Shown in pieces: positions 43,185 through 51,235 of a stretch of 64,000 nucleotides of DNA. The first letter of the stretch is position 1, and each line of letters begins with the position of its first letter. The notes below the pieces were generated by a model, which made no database searches, had not been told where the DNA came from, and worked only from the letters and a program-made list of their open reading frames with translations. The stretch spans positions 1 through 64,000 of the forward strand of contig CAYUJD010000007.1 of the NCBI GenBank assembly GCA_964444975.1, given 5' to 3'. The DNA comes from VBAS01 sp964444975. Lineage in GTDB: Bacteria; Bacteroidota; Bacteroidia; Chitinophagales; Chitinophagaceae. The translations under genes were made by a program, and so were the position numbers.

Positions 43185-44186
43185 TTAAAAATAATTTGCT
43201 TTTAATTTCAGTCCGGATGTTTCGTTCAGCCCAAACATCAAATTCATATTTTGCACGGCCTGGCCGCTGGCGCCTTTCAGTAAATTATCCGTCACGGAAT
43301 GAATGACAAGCATACGGCCCGCTTTTTCCAGTTGAATCAAACATTTATTGGTATTAACCACCTGTTTCAGGAAAACCTGTTCTTTGGTGACATGTGTAAA
43401 CGGGTGACCGGTATAAAAATCCTGATAAAGATTGTTCAGTTCATCAAGACCTAAATCGCAACGCAACTGCGAGCTGACAAATATGCCCCTGGTAAAATCT
43501 CCCCGCCACGGCACAAACTTCACCCCCGAAAGCGCATCCCCTGATGGAGTGCCCGGGAAACTTTCCTGCAATTGATGAAGTGATTCATGAATCTCTCCAA
43601 GATGCTGGTGGGTTAGTGTTTTGTATGCCTGGATATTATTTTCCCGCCAGCTGAAGTGCGAAGTGGCGGCAAAACTTTGCCCGGCACCTGTGCTGCCGGT
43701 AATACCGGTAGTGAAAACTTCATTTAATAATCCTGCTTTTGCAAGCGGCAGCAACCCCAATTGAATTGCAGTGGCAAAACAACCCGGGTTGGCGACATTG
43801 TCAGCGGATTTGATTTTATCCCTGTTCAGCTCGGGAAGACCGTAGATGAATTTACGATTTTTGATTTCTGATTTTTGATTTAAACGGAAATCATTTGCAA
43901 GGTCAATTATTTTTGTTTTGGCTGCAATGCTGGTTTCTTCCAAAAATTTTCTCGATTCGCCATGACCGAGGCAGAGAAAGATCACATCTGTGTTTTCATC
44001 CAGTTCGCCTGAAAATCTCAAATCGGTTTCGCCCAGCAAATCATGATGAACAGCATGCACCGGCTTGCCGGCATTGCTGCGGCTGTGAATGAAAGAAATT
44101 TCAACGGAAGGATGATTGATTAACAACCGGATGAGTTCCCCGCCGGTGTAACCAGCACCGCCTATTATTCCAGCTTTTATTGTCAT
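43185..44186 (-). CDS. argC: N-acyl-gamma-glutamyl-phosphate reductase
   Basis: A 333-residue NADP-dependent reductase of the arginine pathway: GIIGGAGYTGGELIRLL Rossmann start, VIFLCLGHGESR, and catalytic Cys136 in NPGCFATA, with HLGEIHESL later providing the His. Residues 105-112 (KSEIKNRK) between NDFRLNQ and FIYGLPELNR are encoded by the heptad repeat at 43856-43882 and look like an insertion. It lies 32 bases after argG. Confidence 0.95.
   Translation of the reverse strand: MTIKAGIIGGAGYTGGELIRLLINHPSVEISFIHSRSNAGKPVHAVHHDLLGETDLRFSGELDENTDVIFLCLGHGESRKFLEETSIAAKTKIIDLANDFRLNQKSEIKNRKFIYGLPELNRDKIKSADNVANPGCFATAIQLGLLPLAKAGLLNEVFTTGITGSTGAGQSFAATSHFSWRENNIQAYKTLTHQHLGEIHESLHQLQESFPGTPSGDALSGVKFVPWRGDFTRGIFVSSQLRCDLGLDELNNLYQDFYTGHPFTHVTKEQVFLKQVVNTNKCLIQLEKAGRMLVIHSVTDNLLKGASGQAVQNMNLMFGLNETSGLKLKANYF
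43856..43882. repeat. Heptad repeat (GATTTTT)n inside argC
   Basis: Units GATTTTT, GATTTCT, GATTTTT and GATTTAA in a row, read on the minus strand as the KSEIKNRK insert. Same unit as in argF'. Gain or loss of one 7-base unit would break the reading frame. Confidence 0.72.
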
Positions 44187-44218
44187 AGTTCTCTTTTTTA
44201 ATAATCAATAATTAATAT

Positions 44219-45469
44219 TTATTGATCATTAGCTTTATTCACTGCTGTCCAAATAGAAGTTTGATTTCCGAATATTTTTGAAAATCCTCTCACATCCTCA
44301 CCGGTAAAGCCGGTATTCATTTCGCCATACTTGCCGAATTTACTGCTCATCAGGTCATATTTACTTTCAATGCCGGTAATCTGAAAACCATAAGGCATCA
44401 GTTGTACAAACACATCGCCGCTTACATTCTGCTGGCTGTTTTCAAAAAAGGCTTCGATGTTACGCATCACCGGGTCCAGTATCTGGCCTTCGTGCAGCCA
44501 GTTGCCGTAAAACTGTGCCAGAGTATCCTTCCATTGCAACTGCCATTTGGTAAGCACATGTTTTTCCAGTGCATGATGGGCTTTCAGAATAATCATCGGT
44601 GCAGCCGCTTCGAAACCCACGCGGCCCTTGATGCCGATGATGGTGTCGCCGACATGAATATCGCGGCCTATGCCATATGGCCCGGCAATGGATTGCAAAT
44701 ATTGAATGGCCTCCGACGGATGCGTGAATGGTTTATCGTTTATCGTTTTTAGTTCTCCTTTTCCGAAGCCCAGTTTTATTTCTTCACTTCCTGTTTTTGT
44801 CACTTGTGTGGGCCATGCGTCTTCGGGCAGCATGCCTTTGGAAGAAAGTGTTTCTTTGCCGCCTACGCTGGTTCCCCAAAGACCTTTGTTGACGGAGTAA
44901 ACCGCCTTTTCAAAGTTCATCTCCACGCCTTTGCTTTTCAGGTAGGCGATTTCTTCCTCCCGGCTCAGCTTCATGTCGCGGATGGGCGTGATGATTTCCA
45001 CGCCGGGAATCAGGATGTGAAAAATCATATCGAACCGCACCTGGTCGTTGCCGGCGCCGGTGCTGCCGTGTGCCACTGCCGGTGCATTTATTTTTTTTAC
45101 ATGCTCTGCTATGTGCAGTGCCTGGCTTAGCCGTTCGGCAGATACGGACAGCGGGTAGGTGTTGTTCTTTAAACAGTTTCCGAAAATGAGGTATTTAATA
45201 ATCCGGTCGTAATAGCTTTTTACTGCGTCAACGGTGGTATGTGTTTTTGCACCGAGCTTGTAAGCATGGGCCTCTATCTTTTTCAGTTCATCGTGGCTGA
45301 AGCCGCCGGTATTTACAAGGATGGTATGCACCTCATATCCTTTTTCATCGGTGAGGTATTTTACACAATAAGAAGTATCGAGACCGCCGCTGAAGCCGAG
45401 AACGATCCGACCATCTCCAGCCTTTCCGGAGGCGGGGTTTTGAAGAATGCTATTTTCTGATGGGTTCAT
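44219..45469 (-). CDS. argG: Argininosuccinate synthase
   Basis: A 416-residue enzyme joining citrulline and aspartate. ATP loop FSGGLDTSYC, then HGSTGAGNDQVRFD and GVEIITPIRDMKLSREEE are characteristic. Here the N-terminus has about 20 extra residues before RIVLGFSGGLD (NPASGKAGDG), encoded by a CTCC...GGAG-type small repeat; other ArgG proteins usually start within 5 residues of the loop. It is the second gene of the operon, 105 bases after the GNAT gene. Confidence 0.96.
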   Translation of the reverse strand: MNPSENSILQNPASGKAGDGRIVLGFSGGLDTSYCVKYLTDEKGYEVHTILVNTGGFSHDELKKIEAHAYKLGAKTHTTVDAVKSYYDRIIKYLIFGNCLKNNTYPLSVSAERLSQALHIAEHVKKINAPAVAHGSTGAGNDQVRFDMIFHILIPGVEIITPIRDMKLSREEEIAYLKSKGVEMNFEKAVYSVNKGLWGTSVGGKETLSSKGMLPEDAWPTQVTKTGSEEIKLGFGKGELKTINDKPFTHPSEAIQYLQSIAGPYGIGRDIHVGDTIIGIKGRVGFEAAAPMIILKAHHALEKHVLTKWQLQWKDTLAQFYGNWLHEGQILDPVMRNIEAFFENSQQNVSGDVFVQLMPYGFQITGIESKYDLMSSKFGKYGEMNTGFTGEDVRGFSKIFGNQTSIWTAVNKANDQ

Positions 45470-45514
45470 TTTATTGTGCGTTTCCGGTATGCTGAACAGA
45501 ATTGTTTCAGATGA

Positions 45515-45532
45515 TCCCGATACCTATCGGGA
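45515..45532. repeat. TCCCGAT...ATCGGGA palindrome upstream of argG (family B)
   Basis: An 18-base near-perfect palindrome in the GNAT-argG spacer, same family as the coding copy in argH and the copy before the AnmK-like gene. Confidence 0.6.
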
Positions 45533-45574
45533 CGCAACCAGGGCTTAATAGTAGCAATGCAGCCGGTCACATCC

Positions 45575-46294
45575 TTATACATTAAACAAATAATGGAGAA
45601 AGGTTTTTGGCTTGGCGCTGCCATTGTTTCCATTGTTCTCCTTATCTTTTTTCATAAATGGGCGCAGCAGCTTCCACTGCTTGAAGCGCAGCAATCGTTC
45701 GAACCCGGATTTATTTTTTTCAAAAAATTCTTTGGTCTCTTCAGGTTTATGATGATCCTTCGGGTCGTAGAGCATGGCGGTACACAGGCAGTTCTTGCGG
45801 TCCTTACTCATCAGGATGTCGTAATTGACGCAGCTTTTGCAGCCGGCCCAGAAGTCTTCGTCCTGCGTGAGCTCGGAATAGGTGACGGGCTCGTAGCCGA
45901 GTTCGCTGTTAATCTTCATCACGGCCAGCCCGGTGGTGAGGCCGAAAATTTTGGCGGTGGGATATTTTTCCCTCGATAGTTCAAAGATTCTTTTTTTGAT
46001 GGCCCTTGCCACGCCGGTTTTTCTGAAGGCTGGCGACACAATAAGACCGCTGTTGGCCACATATTCGCCGTGGCTCCATGTTTCGATATAACAAAAGCCT
46101 ACCCAAGTGCCATCATTGGTAACGGCGATGACGGCTTTGCCTTCATTTATTTTATTAATAATGTACTCCGGGCTGCGTTTGGCAATTCCGGTACCACGGG
46201 CTTTGGCGCTTTCGGCTATTTCGGTGGTGATAGTATCAGCATAACTCACATCGGCGGAAGCAGCTACACGAATAATTATATTTTGCTTGTCCAA
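45575..46294 (-). CDS. GNAT acyltransferase, candidate first enzyme of arginine synthesis
   Basis: A GNAT-fold transferase of about 240 residues, first gene of the arginine operon, which otherwise lacks argA or argJ. The acyl-CoA loop is VSPAFRKTGVARAI (residues 86-99), and four cysteines (152, 155, 169, 171 in GCKSC and NCLC) could bind a metal. By position it is the likely N-acetyl- or N-succinylglutamate synthase. The start is uncertain: TTG at 46294 gives MDKQNIIIRVA, which fits the domain edge, while an ATG at 46375 adds 27 residues and lies in the loop of a hairpin. Confidence 0.8.
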   Translation of the reverse strand: MDKQNIIIRVAASADVSYADTITTEIAESAKARGTGIAKRSPEYIINKINEGKAVIAVTNDGTWVGFCYIETWSHGEYVANSGLIVSPAFRKTGVARAIKKRIFELSREKYPTAKIFGLTTGLAVMKINSELGYEPVTYSELTQDEDFWAGCKSCVNYDILMSKDRKNCLCTAMLYDPKDHHKPEETKEFFEKNKSGFERLLRFKQWKLLRPFMKKDKENNGNNGSAKPKTFLHYLFNV

Positions 46295-46361
46295 GTTGAA
46301 AAATATTGATATGGATAGAACGGATGACCAGTCCGGAAATTCATGGCAGGGAGGCTGTTCA

Positions 46362-46545
46362 CTGACAGGGGCCATGGTGAGGGGCTCGTCCTGTCAGACT
46401 GCACGTCGGGGTCGTGGAGAGAAGGCAAACACATCAAAGCCTACAGCATAAACTTCTGTAGCGTCCGGCGCATGAAAAGCAACCTGCTTGGTATGTGTAA
46501 GAAAATTAATCAACGTATCATTAATTTTTTTGCTGAGCAAAAGTA
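46362..46545 (-). promoter_or_regulatory. Arginine operon leader: -7 box, Arg-rich short frame and hairpin
   Basis: On the minus strand a -7 box TACTTTTG (46538-46545) predicts a leader of about 240 bases. Inside it a short frame ends at 46394; a GTG at 46432 would give MFAFSPRPRRAV with three Arg codons next to the stop. Its stop codon lies in the arm of a hairpin, CTGACAGG (46390-46397) pairing with CCTGTCAG (46362-46369), with the alternative ATG of the GNAT gene (46375) in the loop. This could be arginine-responsive coupling, but may be chance. The 46546-46623 stretch holds nothing else I can name. Confidence 0.3.
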
Positions 46546-46623
46546 TATAATTAATTGAGTTAATGGAACAATTTTTTTCAAAATGCAATTTTGTAACGGA
46601 TGTTTGTAAAAGGATGCAGAGGG

Positions 46624-47346
46624 TTACCGGAAAGCAAGTAAAAGAAAAACGGCTGGTTGCTTATGCAAATCCGGCCTGTGCTTTTTCCACCCGGCTATTG
46701 TATTTGTTTTAATGAATTCTTTTTCGCCGGTAAGGTTGGCAGCAATGCAAAGTTTGGTGGATGGCCGGCAGGTACGGAGCAGTGCATTGATGAGCTGGTT
46801 ATTGCGGTATGGGGTTTCAATAAAAATTTGTGTGCATTTTTTCTTTGCCGATTCGGCTTCCAGTTCTTTAATGGCGTTTGTTCTTTCCGGTTCTTTCACC
46901 GGCAGGTAACCGGTAAACTGAAACTGCTGGCCATTCATGCCGCTGGCCATTAGGGCGAGAAAGACAGAGCCTGGGCCAACCAATGGTTTTATCTCGGCAT
47001 TCATTTCATGTGCCATGGCTACAAGCTGCTGACCGGGATCGGCAATGCCGGGGCAGCCGGCTTCGCTGATAATGCCAATAGTTTTACCTTCTTTTAATCT
47101 TTGTTTGAAGATACCGGCAATAACCGGTTCTTCTGTCATGGTTATCCATTCAAAATTATCAATGACAATTTCCTGCCCGGGCAAATAAACTTTCCAGAGA
47201 TGTTTTAAAAACCGGCGGGCTGTTTTTTGATTTTCTGCAAATAAAACCCGGCACTGCGTCACCGCTTCGGTGATATAAGCAGGCAGTGCGGCCAAACCGG
47301 TTTCATCAAGCTGCGAAGGGATAAGATAAACCACCGGCCGGCTCAT
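46624..47346 (-). CDS. SAM-dependent methyltransferase, RsmI-like
   Basis: A 240-residue tetrapyrrole-methylase-fold protein from the ATG at 47346 (MSRPVVYLIPSQLDE). It contains SEAGCPGIADPGQQLV and GPGSVFLALMASG, the counterparts of the RsmI motifs. RsmI methylates the ribose of C1402 in 16S rRNA. This shorter form is a common second copy in Bacteroidota and its substrate is not certain. Its start overlaps the stop of the EI24 gene (ATGA). Confidence 0.85.
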   Translation of the reverse strand: MSRPVVYLIPSQLDETGLAALPAYITEAVTQCRVLFAENQKTARRFLKHLWKVYLPGQEIVIDNFEWITMTEEPVIAGIFKQRLKEGKTIGIISEAGCPGIADPGQQLVAMAHEMNAEIKPLVGPGSVFLALMASGMNGQQFQFTGYLPVKEPERTNAIKELEAESAKKKCTQIFIETPYRNNQLINALLRTCRPSTKLCIAANLTGEKEFIKTNTIAGWKKHRPDLHKQPAVFLLLAFR

Positions 47347-48101
47347 GCTGTTTTTGCTTTGTATAAGCTGAGCGTGGCAGCGATGACCGCATAGGCCGGC
47401 GCCAGTACCCAACCCACAATGATTATAATATGCATCAGGTAAAATACAACGCCATTCCCGATGGCCAGCCCTTTGTGGTTACTCACAAAGCGGATGCTTT
47501 CAGCCGGGGAAAGTTTTTGCCTTTCGAAACTGTAGTCGAGCATGGAAAAACCATAGTAATAGAATTCGACCATGATGGCTATAAGAGGTGTGATCCAGCC
47601 GACAACGGGAAAAAAAGAAAGCAACACGAGGCTAATCATATACACCGATTGCCAAAGTGTATTGCGCAGTACAAGCCGGATGCCCCTCGTGGCGTCTTTC
47701 ATCAACCCGTGTATACTAAAGGTGAGTTCACGGCCTTCCATCATGGATTCGGTTTTTTCGCTCAGCCAGGCAAATACCGGCGAGCCGATGATGAGAAAAA
47801 CATATTTGAACAGCGAAAAGTAAAACATCATCTGTATCAACCATAGTATAATGCCGGCAAAAGTGAAAAGAAAACCCAGCCAGGAGTTTTGAATTTTTTG
47901 CAGCCACATGTCGAGCCCTGTCATTTGGGTAAGGTAGTCAATGGCAGCAGTGGATGTTTTGCCAAAGAAATACATGCTGACTGTAAAAAGCATGGCATAG
48001 AGCAGCCCGGGGATGAGAATCCATTTCCAGAACCGGTGCCTGACGATGAACTGATGCGCTTCAAAATAGGATTGGATGGCTATGACGATTTCTTTGAGCA
48101 A
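47343..48101 (-). CDS. EI24/CysZ-like membrane protein
   Basis: A 252-residue polytopic membrane protein of the EI24 superfamily with four to five helices (WILIPGLLYAMLFTVSMYFF, LGFLFTFAGIILWLIQMMFYF, IGSPVFAWLSEKTE, SVYMISLVLLSFFPVVGW, SMLDYSFERQKLS). The superfamily includes the sulfate permease CysZ, but most members have no known function. It is translationally coupled to the RsmI-like gene and divergent (50 bases) from the glycosylase gene. Confidence 0.85.
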   Translation of the reverse strand: MLKEIVIAIQSYFEAHQFIVRHRFWKWILIPGLLYAMLFTVSMYFFGKTSTAAIDYLTQMTGLDMWLQKIQNSWLGFLFTFAGIILWLIQMMFYFSLFKYVFLIIGSPVFAWLSEKTESMMEGRELTFSIHGLMKDATRGIRLVLRNTLWQSVYMISLVLLSFFPVVGWITPLIAIMVEFYYYGFSMLDYSFERQKLSPAESIRFVSNHKGLAIGNGVVFYLMHIIIIVGWVLAPAYAVIAATLSLYKAKTA

Positions 48102-48151
48102 AGCCTAAATTTGGGTAAATATAAAGAACCCGGATTGAACAGGTTAAAAGG

Positions 48152-48835
48152 ATGATGAGGAAACTGGAAAAATCTTTTTATCAGCGCAGCGATGTATTAC
48201 TGATTGCGAAAGAGCTGCTGGGAAAAATCCTGGTGACTCAATGGAACGGCATCATCACTTCGGGACGCATAGTGGAATGTGAAGCTTACAACGGCGTCAT
48301 TGACCGGGCTTCACATGCGTGGGCGGGCAGGCGAACGGCCCGTAATGATGTGATGTATGCCCCGGGCGGCGTGGCTTATGTGTACCTGTGTTATGGCATT
48401 CATCATTTGTTCAATGTGGTGACGAATACAAAGGATACCCCGCATGCTGTTTTGATTCGGGCCCTGGAGCCACTGAAAGGAATTGATAAAATGCTCGAAA
48501 GAACCGGAAAGAAAAAGCTGGATTATACGTTGACAAAGGGACCCGGCAATGTTTCCAAAGCATTGGGCATATTAACCAGACACAGCGGTACTTCCTTACG
48601 GAGAAATGAACTTTTTATTGCAGAAGATGATTTTGTGCCGGACAAAAAAGAAATTGTAGTGGCTGCAAGAATAGGAGTGGACTATGCCGGTGAGCATGCC
48701 GAACTGCCTTACCGGTTTTATTTGAAAGGGAATCCCTACGTGAGTGGAAAGCACCTCACCCCAAACCCCTCTCCAAAGGAGAGGGGCTGGCAAGGCTTCA
48801 CGAAAAATGAAAAGTTTTCCGGTCAATCGAAATAA
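48152..48835 (+). CDS. DNA-3-methyladenine glycosylase (AAG/Mpg family)
   Basis: A 227-residue base-excision enzyme for alkylated purines. Family motifs: SGRIVECEAYNG (catalytic Glu), DRASHAWAGRRTARNDVMY, GGVAYVYLCYGIHHLFNVV and LTKGPGNVSKALGI. The natural end is near GNPYVSG; the last 28 residues (LTPNPSPKERG and after) are encoded by a CCCCTCTCC palindromic repeat and following sequence, so a repeat has overwritten the original stop and lengthened the C-terminus. Confidence 0.93.
   Translation: MMRKLEKSFYQRSDVLLIAKELLGKILVTQWNGIITSGRIVECEAYNGVIDRASHAWAGRRTARNDVMYAPGGVAYVYLCYGIHHLFNVVTNTKDTPHAVLIRALEPLKGIDKMLERTGKKKLDYTLTKGPGNVSKALGILTRHSGTSLRRNELFIAEDDFVPDKKEIVVAARIGVDYAGEHAELPYRFYLKGNPYVSGKHLTPNPSPKERGWQGFTKNEKFSGQSK
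48766..48786. repeat. CCCCTCTCC-AAA-GGAGAGGGG palindrome in the glycosylase 3' end
   Basis: Perfect 9-base arms around AAA, read in frame as NPSPKERG. This kind of palindrome is frequent in Bacteroidota genomes, both between and inside genes. Confidence 0.8.
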
Positions 48836-48844
48836 TTATTTTTA

Positions 48845-50341
48845 TTGTTAAAAAATCTATTGAGCAGATTATCAAAACAACAGTTGCGGTTCATTTACCT
48901 GGTTGCGGGCATTGCGGTTGCCCAGTTTTTTTATCTTGTAAATCCCTTTCGTGCCGATGAAAACGGCTGTCTTGTACTTTCCATTGCTGCTTTGATGATC
49001 AGCTGGTGGGTGACGGAAGCGCTGCCCATGCCGGTAGTGGCGCTGCTGCCGCTGGTACTTTTTCCTTTGTTGAATATTGCAGAAATAAAACCGGTGGCGG
49101 CCAATTACACCGACCCGGTCATCTTTCTTTTCATGGGCGGCTTTATGCTGGGGCTTGCCATTGAAAAATGGAACCTGCACCGGCGTATTGCTTTACGCAT
49201 TGTAAAAATGACCGGCACCAGCGGCAACCGCATCATCCTTGGTTTTATTCTTGCCACAGGGCTTATCAGCATGTGGATAAGCAATACGGCCACCACCATG
49301 ATGATGTTCCCGATTGCACTTTCTGTAATTCATGTGATGAAAGAAAGCAATGACGGCACAGGCCATTTCAAACATTTCAATCTTGCCCTGATGCTGTCCA
49401 TTGCGTATGCATCCAACTTCGGGGGTATATCTACCATCATCGGCACACCACCCAATGTGGCGTTTGTGGGTTTTTTTGAAAAAAAATACAACAGCAATAT
49501 TGACTTCATCAACTGGATGCTGCTGTGCACGCCGCTTGCTATCCTGCTCCTGCTCGCTTTACATTTTGTATTAACCAGGATACTTTTTCCCAATCATATC
49601 CGTCCGAATGAAGCGGCCCGCCGTTTCATCCATGAAGAATATGAGCGCCTGGGGCCTTTGTCAGTATCTGAAAAAAGGGTGTTGGTAATTTTTTGTTTTA
49701 CAGCCTTGCTTTGGATGTGTAAAGACCTGGTAAATGGAATACAGTCATTGGTAAAATTAGATGACAGCATTATTGCCCTTATCGGCGCTGTTTCATTATT
49801 CATTTGCCCTTCGGGCAATGCGGGCCCTCCCGATAATTTAAGTGAACCGGATGAACATGCATTCAGCGGCAGCCTGCTGGAATGGAGTGATACCAAACGT
49901 ATGGCATGGGGCATTTTATTGCTCTTCGGCGGCGGGCTGGCCCTGGCAGGTGCATTGGAAAAAGCCGGGTTAATTCAACAATTAGGCAACTGGTTGAGTG
50001 CTTATGCCGGCGGCGGTTTGTTTCTTGTGCTGATGGTAACGGTCATTTCACTTTTTATCAGCGAAGTGATGAGCAATATTGCGCAGGTGATTGTGTTTTC
50101 TCCCGTGGTGTGCAGCCTGGCTGATGCCGTGGGTATGAACCCGTTGCTGCTCGGCATACCGATGACACTGGCAGCCAGCTGCGCCAGCATGATGCCGATG
50201 GGAACACCACCCAATGCCATTGTATTTGCCAGCGGCCAAATCAAAATCAGGCAGATGATGATGGCGGGGCTGGTGATGAACCTCGTGGCGATTGCTTTGA
50301 TTACCCTGTTCTCGTGGTTTTTATTGCCGCGGATAATCTGA
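48845..50341 (+). CDS. SLC13/DASS family sodium-anion symporter
   Basis: A 498-residue inner-membrane transporter with about 11 helices. Substrate/sodium hairpin motifs SNTATTMMMFPIA and the second half-repeat MMPMGTPPNAIVFASG mark the divalent-anion:Na+ symporter family (dicarboxylates, citrate, sometimes sulfate). The first codon is probably the TTG at 48845 because no ATG precedes the first membrane segment (LRFIYLVAGIAVAQFFYLV). It starts 10 bases after the glycosylase stop. Confidence 0.9.
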   Translation: MLKNLLSRLSKQQLRFIYLVAGIAVAQFFYLVNPFRADENGCLVLSIAALMISWWVTEALPMPVVALLPLVLFPLLNIAEIKPVAANYTDPVIFLFMGGFMLGLAIEKWNLHRRIALRIVKMTGTSGNRIILGFILATGLISMWISNTATTMMMFPIALSVIHVMKESNDGTGHFKHFNLALMLSIAYASNFGGISTIIGTPPNVAFVGFFEKKYNSNIDFINWMLLCTPLAILLLLALHFVLTRILFPNHIRPNEAARRFIHEEYERLGPLSVSEKRVLVIFCFTALLWMCKDLVNGIQSLVKLDDSIIALIGAVSLFICPSGNAGPPDNLSEPDEHAFSGSLLEWSDTKRMAWGILLLFGGGLALAGALEKAGLIQQLGNWLSAYAGGGLFLVLMVTVISLFISEVMSNIAQVIVFSPVVCSLADAVGMNPLLLGIPMTLAASCASMMPMGTPPNAIVFASGQIKIRQMMMAGLVMNLVAIALITLFSWFLLPRII

Positions 50342-50349
50342 GCAATCTT

Positions 50350-50369
50350 GCCCCCATCCCCTGAAGGGG
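50350..50369. repeat. GCCCCCATCCCCTGAAGGGG repeat (family A)
   Basis: A 20-base element just after the symporter stop, 19 of 20 identical to the pair inside the large kinase gene (60501-60523 and, inverted, 60582-60604). Its CCCCT-GA-AGGGG core is followed by TTTTAAG, so it may act as a terminator. Confidence 0.7.
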
Positions 50370-50407
50370 TTTTAAGAAAACGGGTATTGAACATTGAACA
50401 TTGCTTG

Positions 50408-50441
50408 TTGAACATTTTCTTGGTATAGATAAAATGTTCAA
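50408..50441. repeat. 11-bp inverted repeat (TTGAACATTTT)
   Basis: Perfect 11-base arms around a 12-base loop in the convergent spacer. Additional TTGAACATTG and ATGCTCAAT copies lie alongside. No T-tail, so not a clear terminator. Confidence 0.6.
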
Positions 50442-50469
50442 TGCTCAATTTTGAATTATCAGTTGGGGA

Positions 50470-51021
50470 TTAAAGCCGCACACCGGCGCTGATACCTATG
50501 AGTGTTACAAATCCCTGTCCCACTTTCCGGCCATTGGTTTTAATGTTTATTTCAGCTCCGTTGGAAATGGAAGGAGTGAGGAAGGCCTGGTCGTTTACAA
50601 AAAAAGTATAACCGATTTCGAACAGCGGTTGCAGCGTGGTTGTTTTCGTGGTGCCGGATTGTGTGCCTTCTTTCCAGTCAATCTTCATGCTCCACAGGTC
50701 CGTTCTTGCGCCGATAAAAAATTTGTGAGGGAAAGGTTTGAAGTGATAGCGGTAACCAATGCCGCCACCCCAGCCGTCTCCTTTTTCCTTATCGTTTTCA
50801 CCCCAGTCTTTGCGGTTGGCTTTATTATAACCCAGCCGAAACTGAACGGAATGATGAACTTTTGCATTCACAGCAAAGTGCAGGCCTGTGATGCCGCCTG
50901 CCGGGTACCACTGAAATTCGGCGCCGATGTCGGTGCTGCGGTAACCCATTTCAATATCATACTGGCCGAGGGAATTTTTACACAATAAAAAAAGGAAAAT
51001 AAGGAACGCTAGCTTTTTCAT
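50470..51021 (-). CDS. Outer-membrane beta-barrel protein, unknown
   Basis: From the ATG at 51021, 183 residues with a signal peptide (MKKLAFLIFLFLLCKNSLGQ) and eight or so short amphipathic strands (DIGAEFQWYP, GLHFAVNAKVH, VQFRLGYNKA, GGGIGYRYHFKP, KFFIGARTDLW, QPLFEIGYTFFV, FVTLIGISAGVRL). No named family recognised. The 214 bases upstream (51022-51235) hold no gene. Confidence 0.7.
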   Translation of the reverse strand: MKKLAFLIFLFLLCKNSLGQYDIEMGYRSTDIGAEFQWYPAGGITGLHFAVNAKVHHSVQFRLGYNKANRKDWGENDKEKGDGWGGGIGYRYHFKPFPHKFFIGARTDLWSMKIDWKEGTQSGTTKTTTLQPLFEIGYTFFVNDQAFLTPSISNGAEINIKTNGRKVGQGFVTLIGISAGVRL

Positions 51022-51235
51022 GAATTGAATTTGCAACAAGATAAAAATTTCCGCTGCAAATGAAAAGCCTTGCTGTTGGGATGGGCTAAAGTACCGGCCA
51101 AGCCCCCCGGCAATATTTTATAAACAGGAGTAGTACTGTGGCAGGTTTTTGACTTTACAGGCACCTGAATATCTCAATAAGTAAACAACAACTTTTTTAA
51201 AATCACTTTTTTTCTCTCTCTTTTAAACTCTTAGC

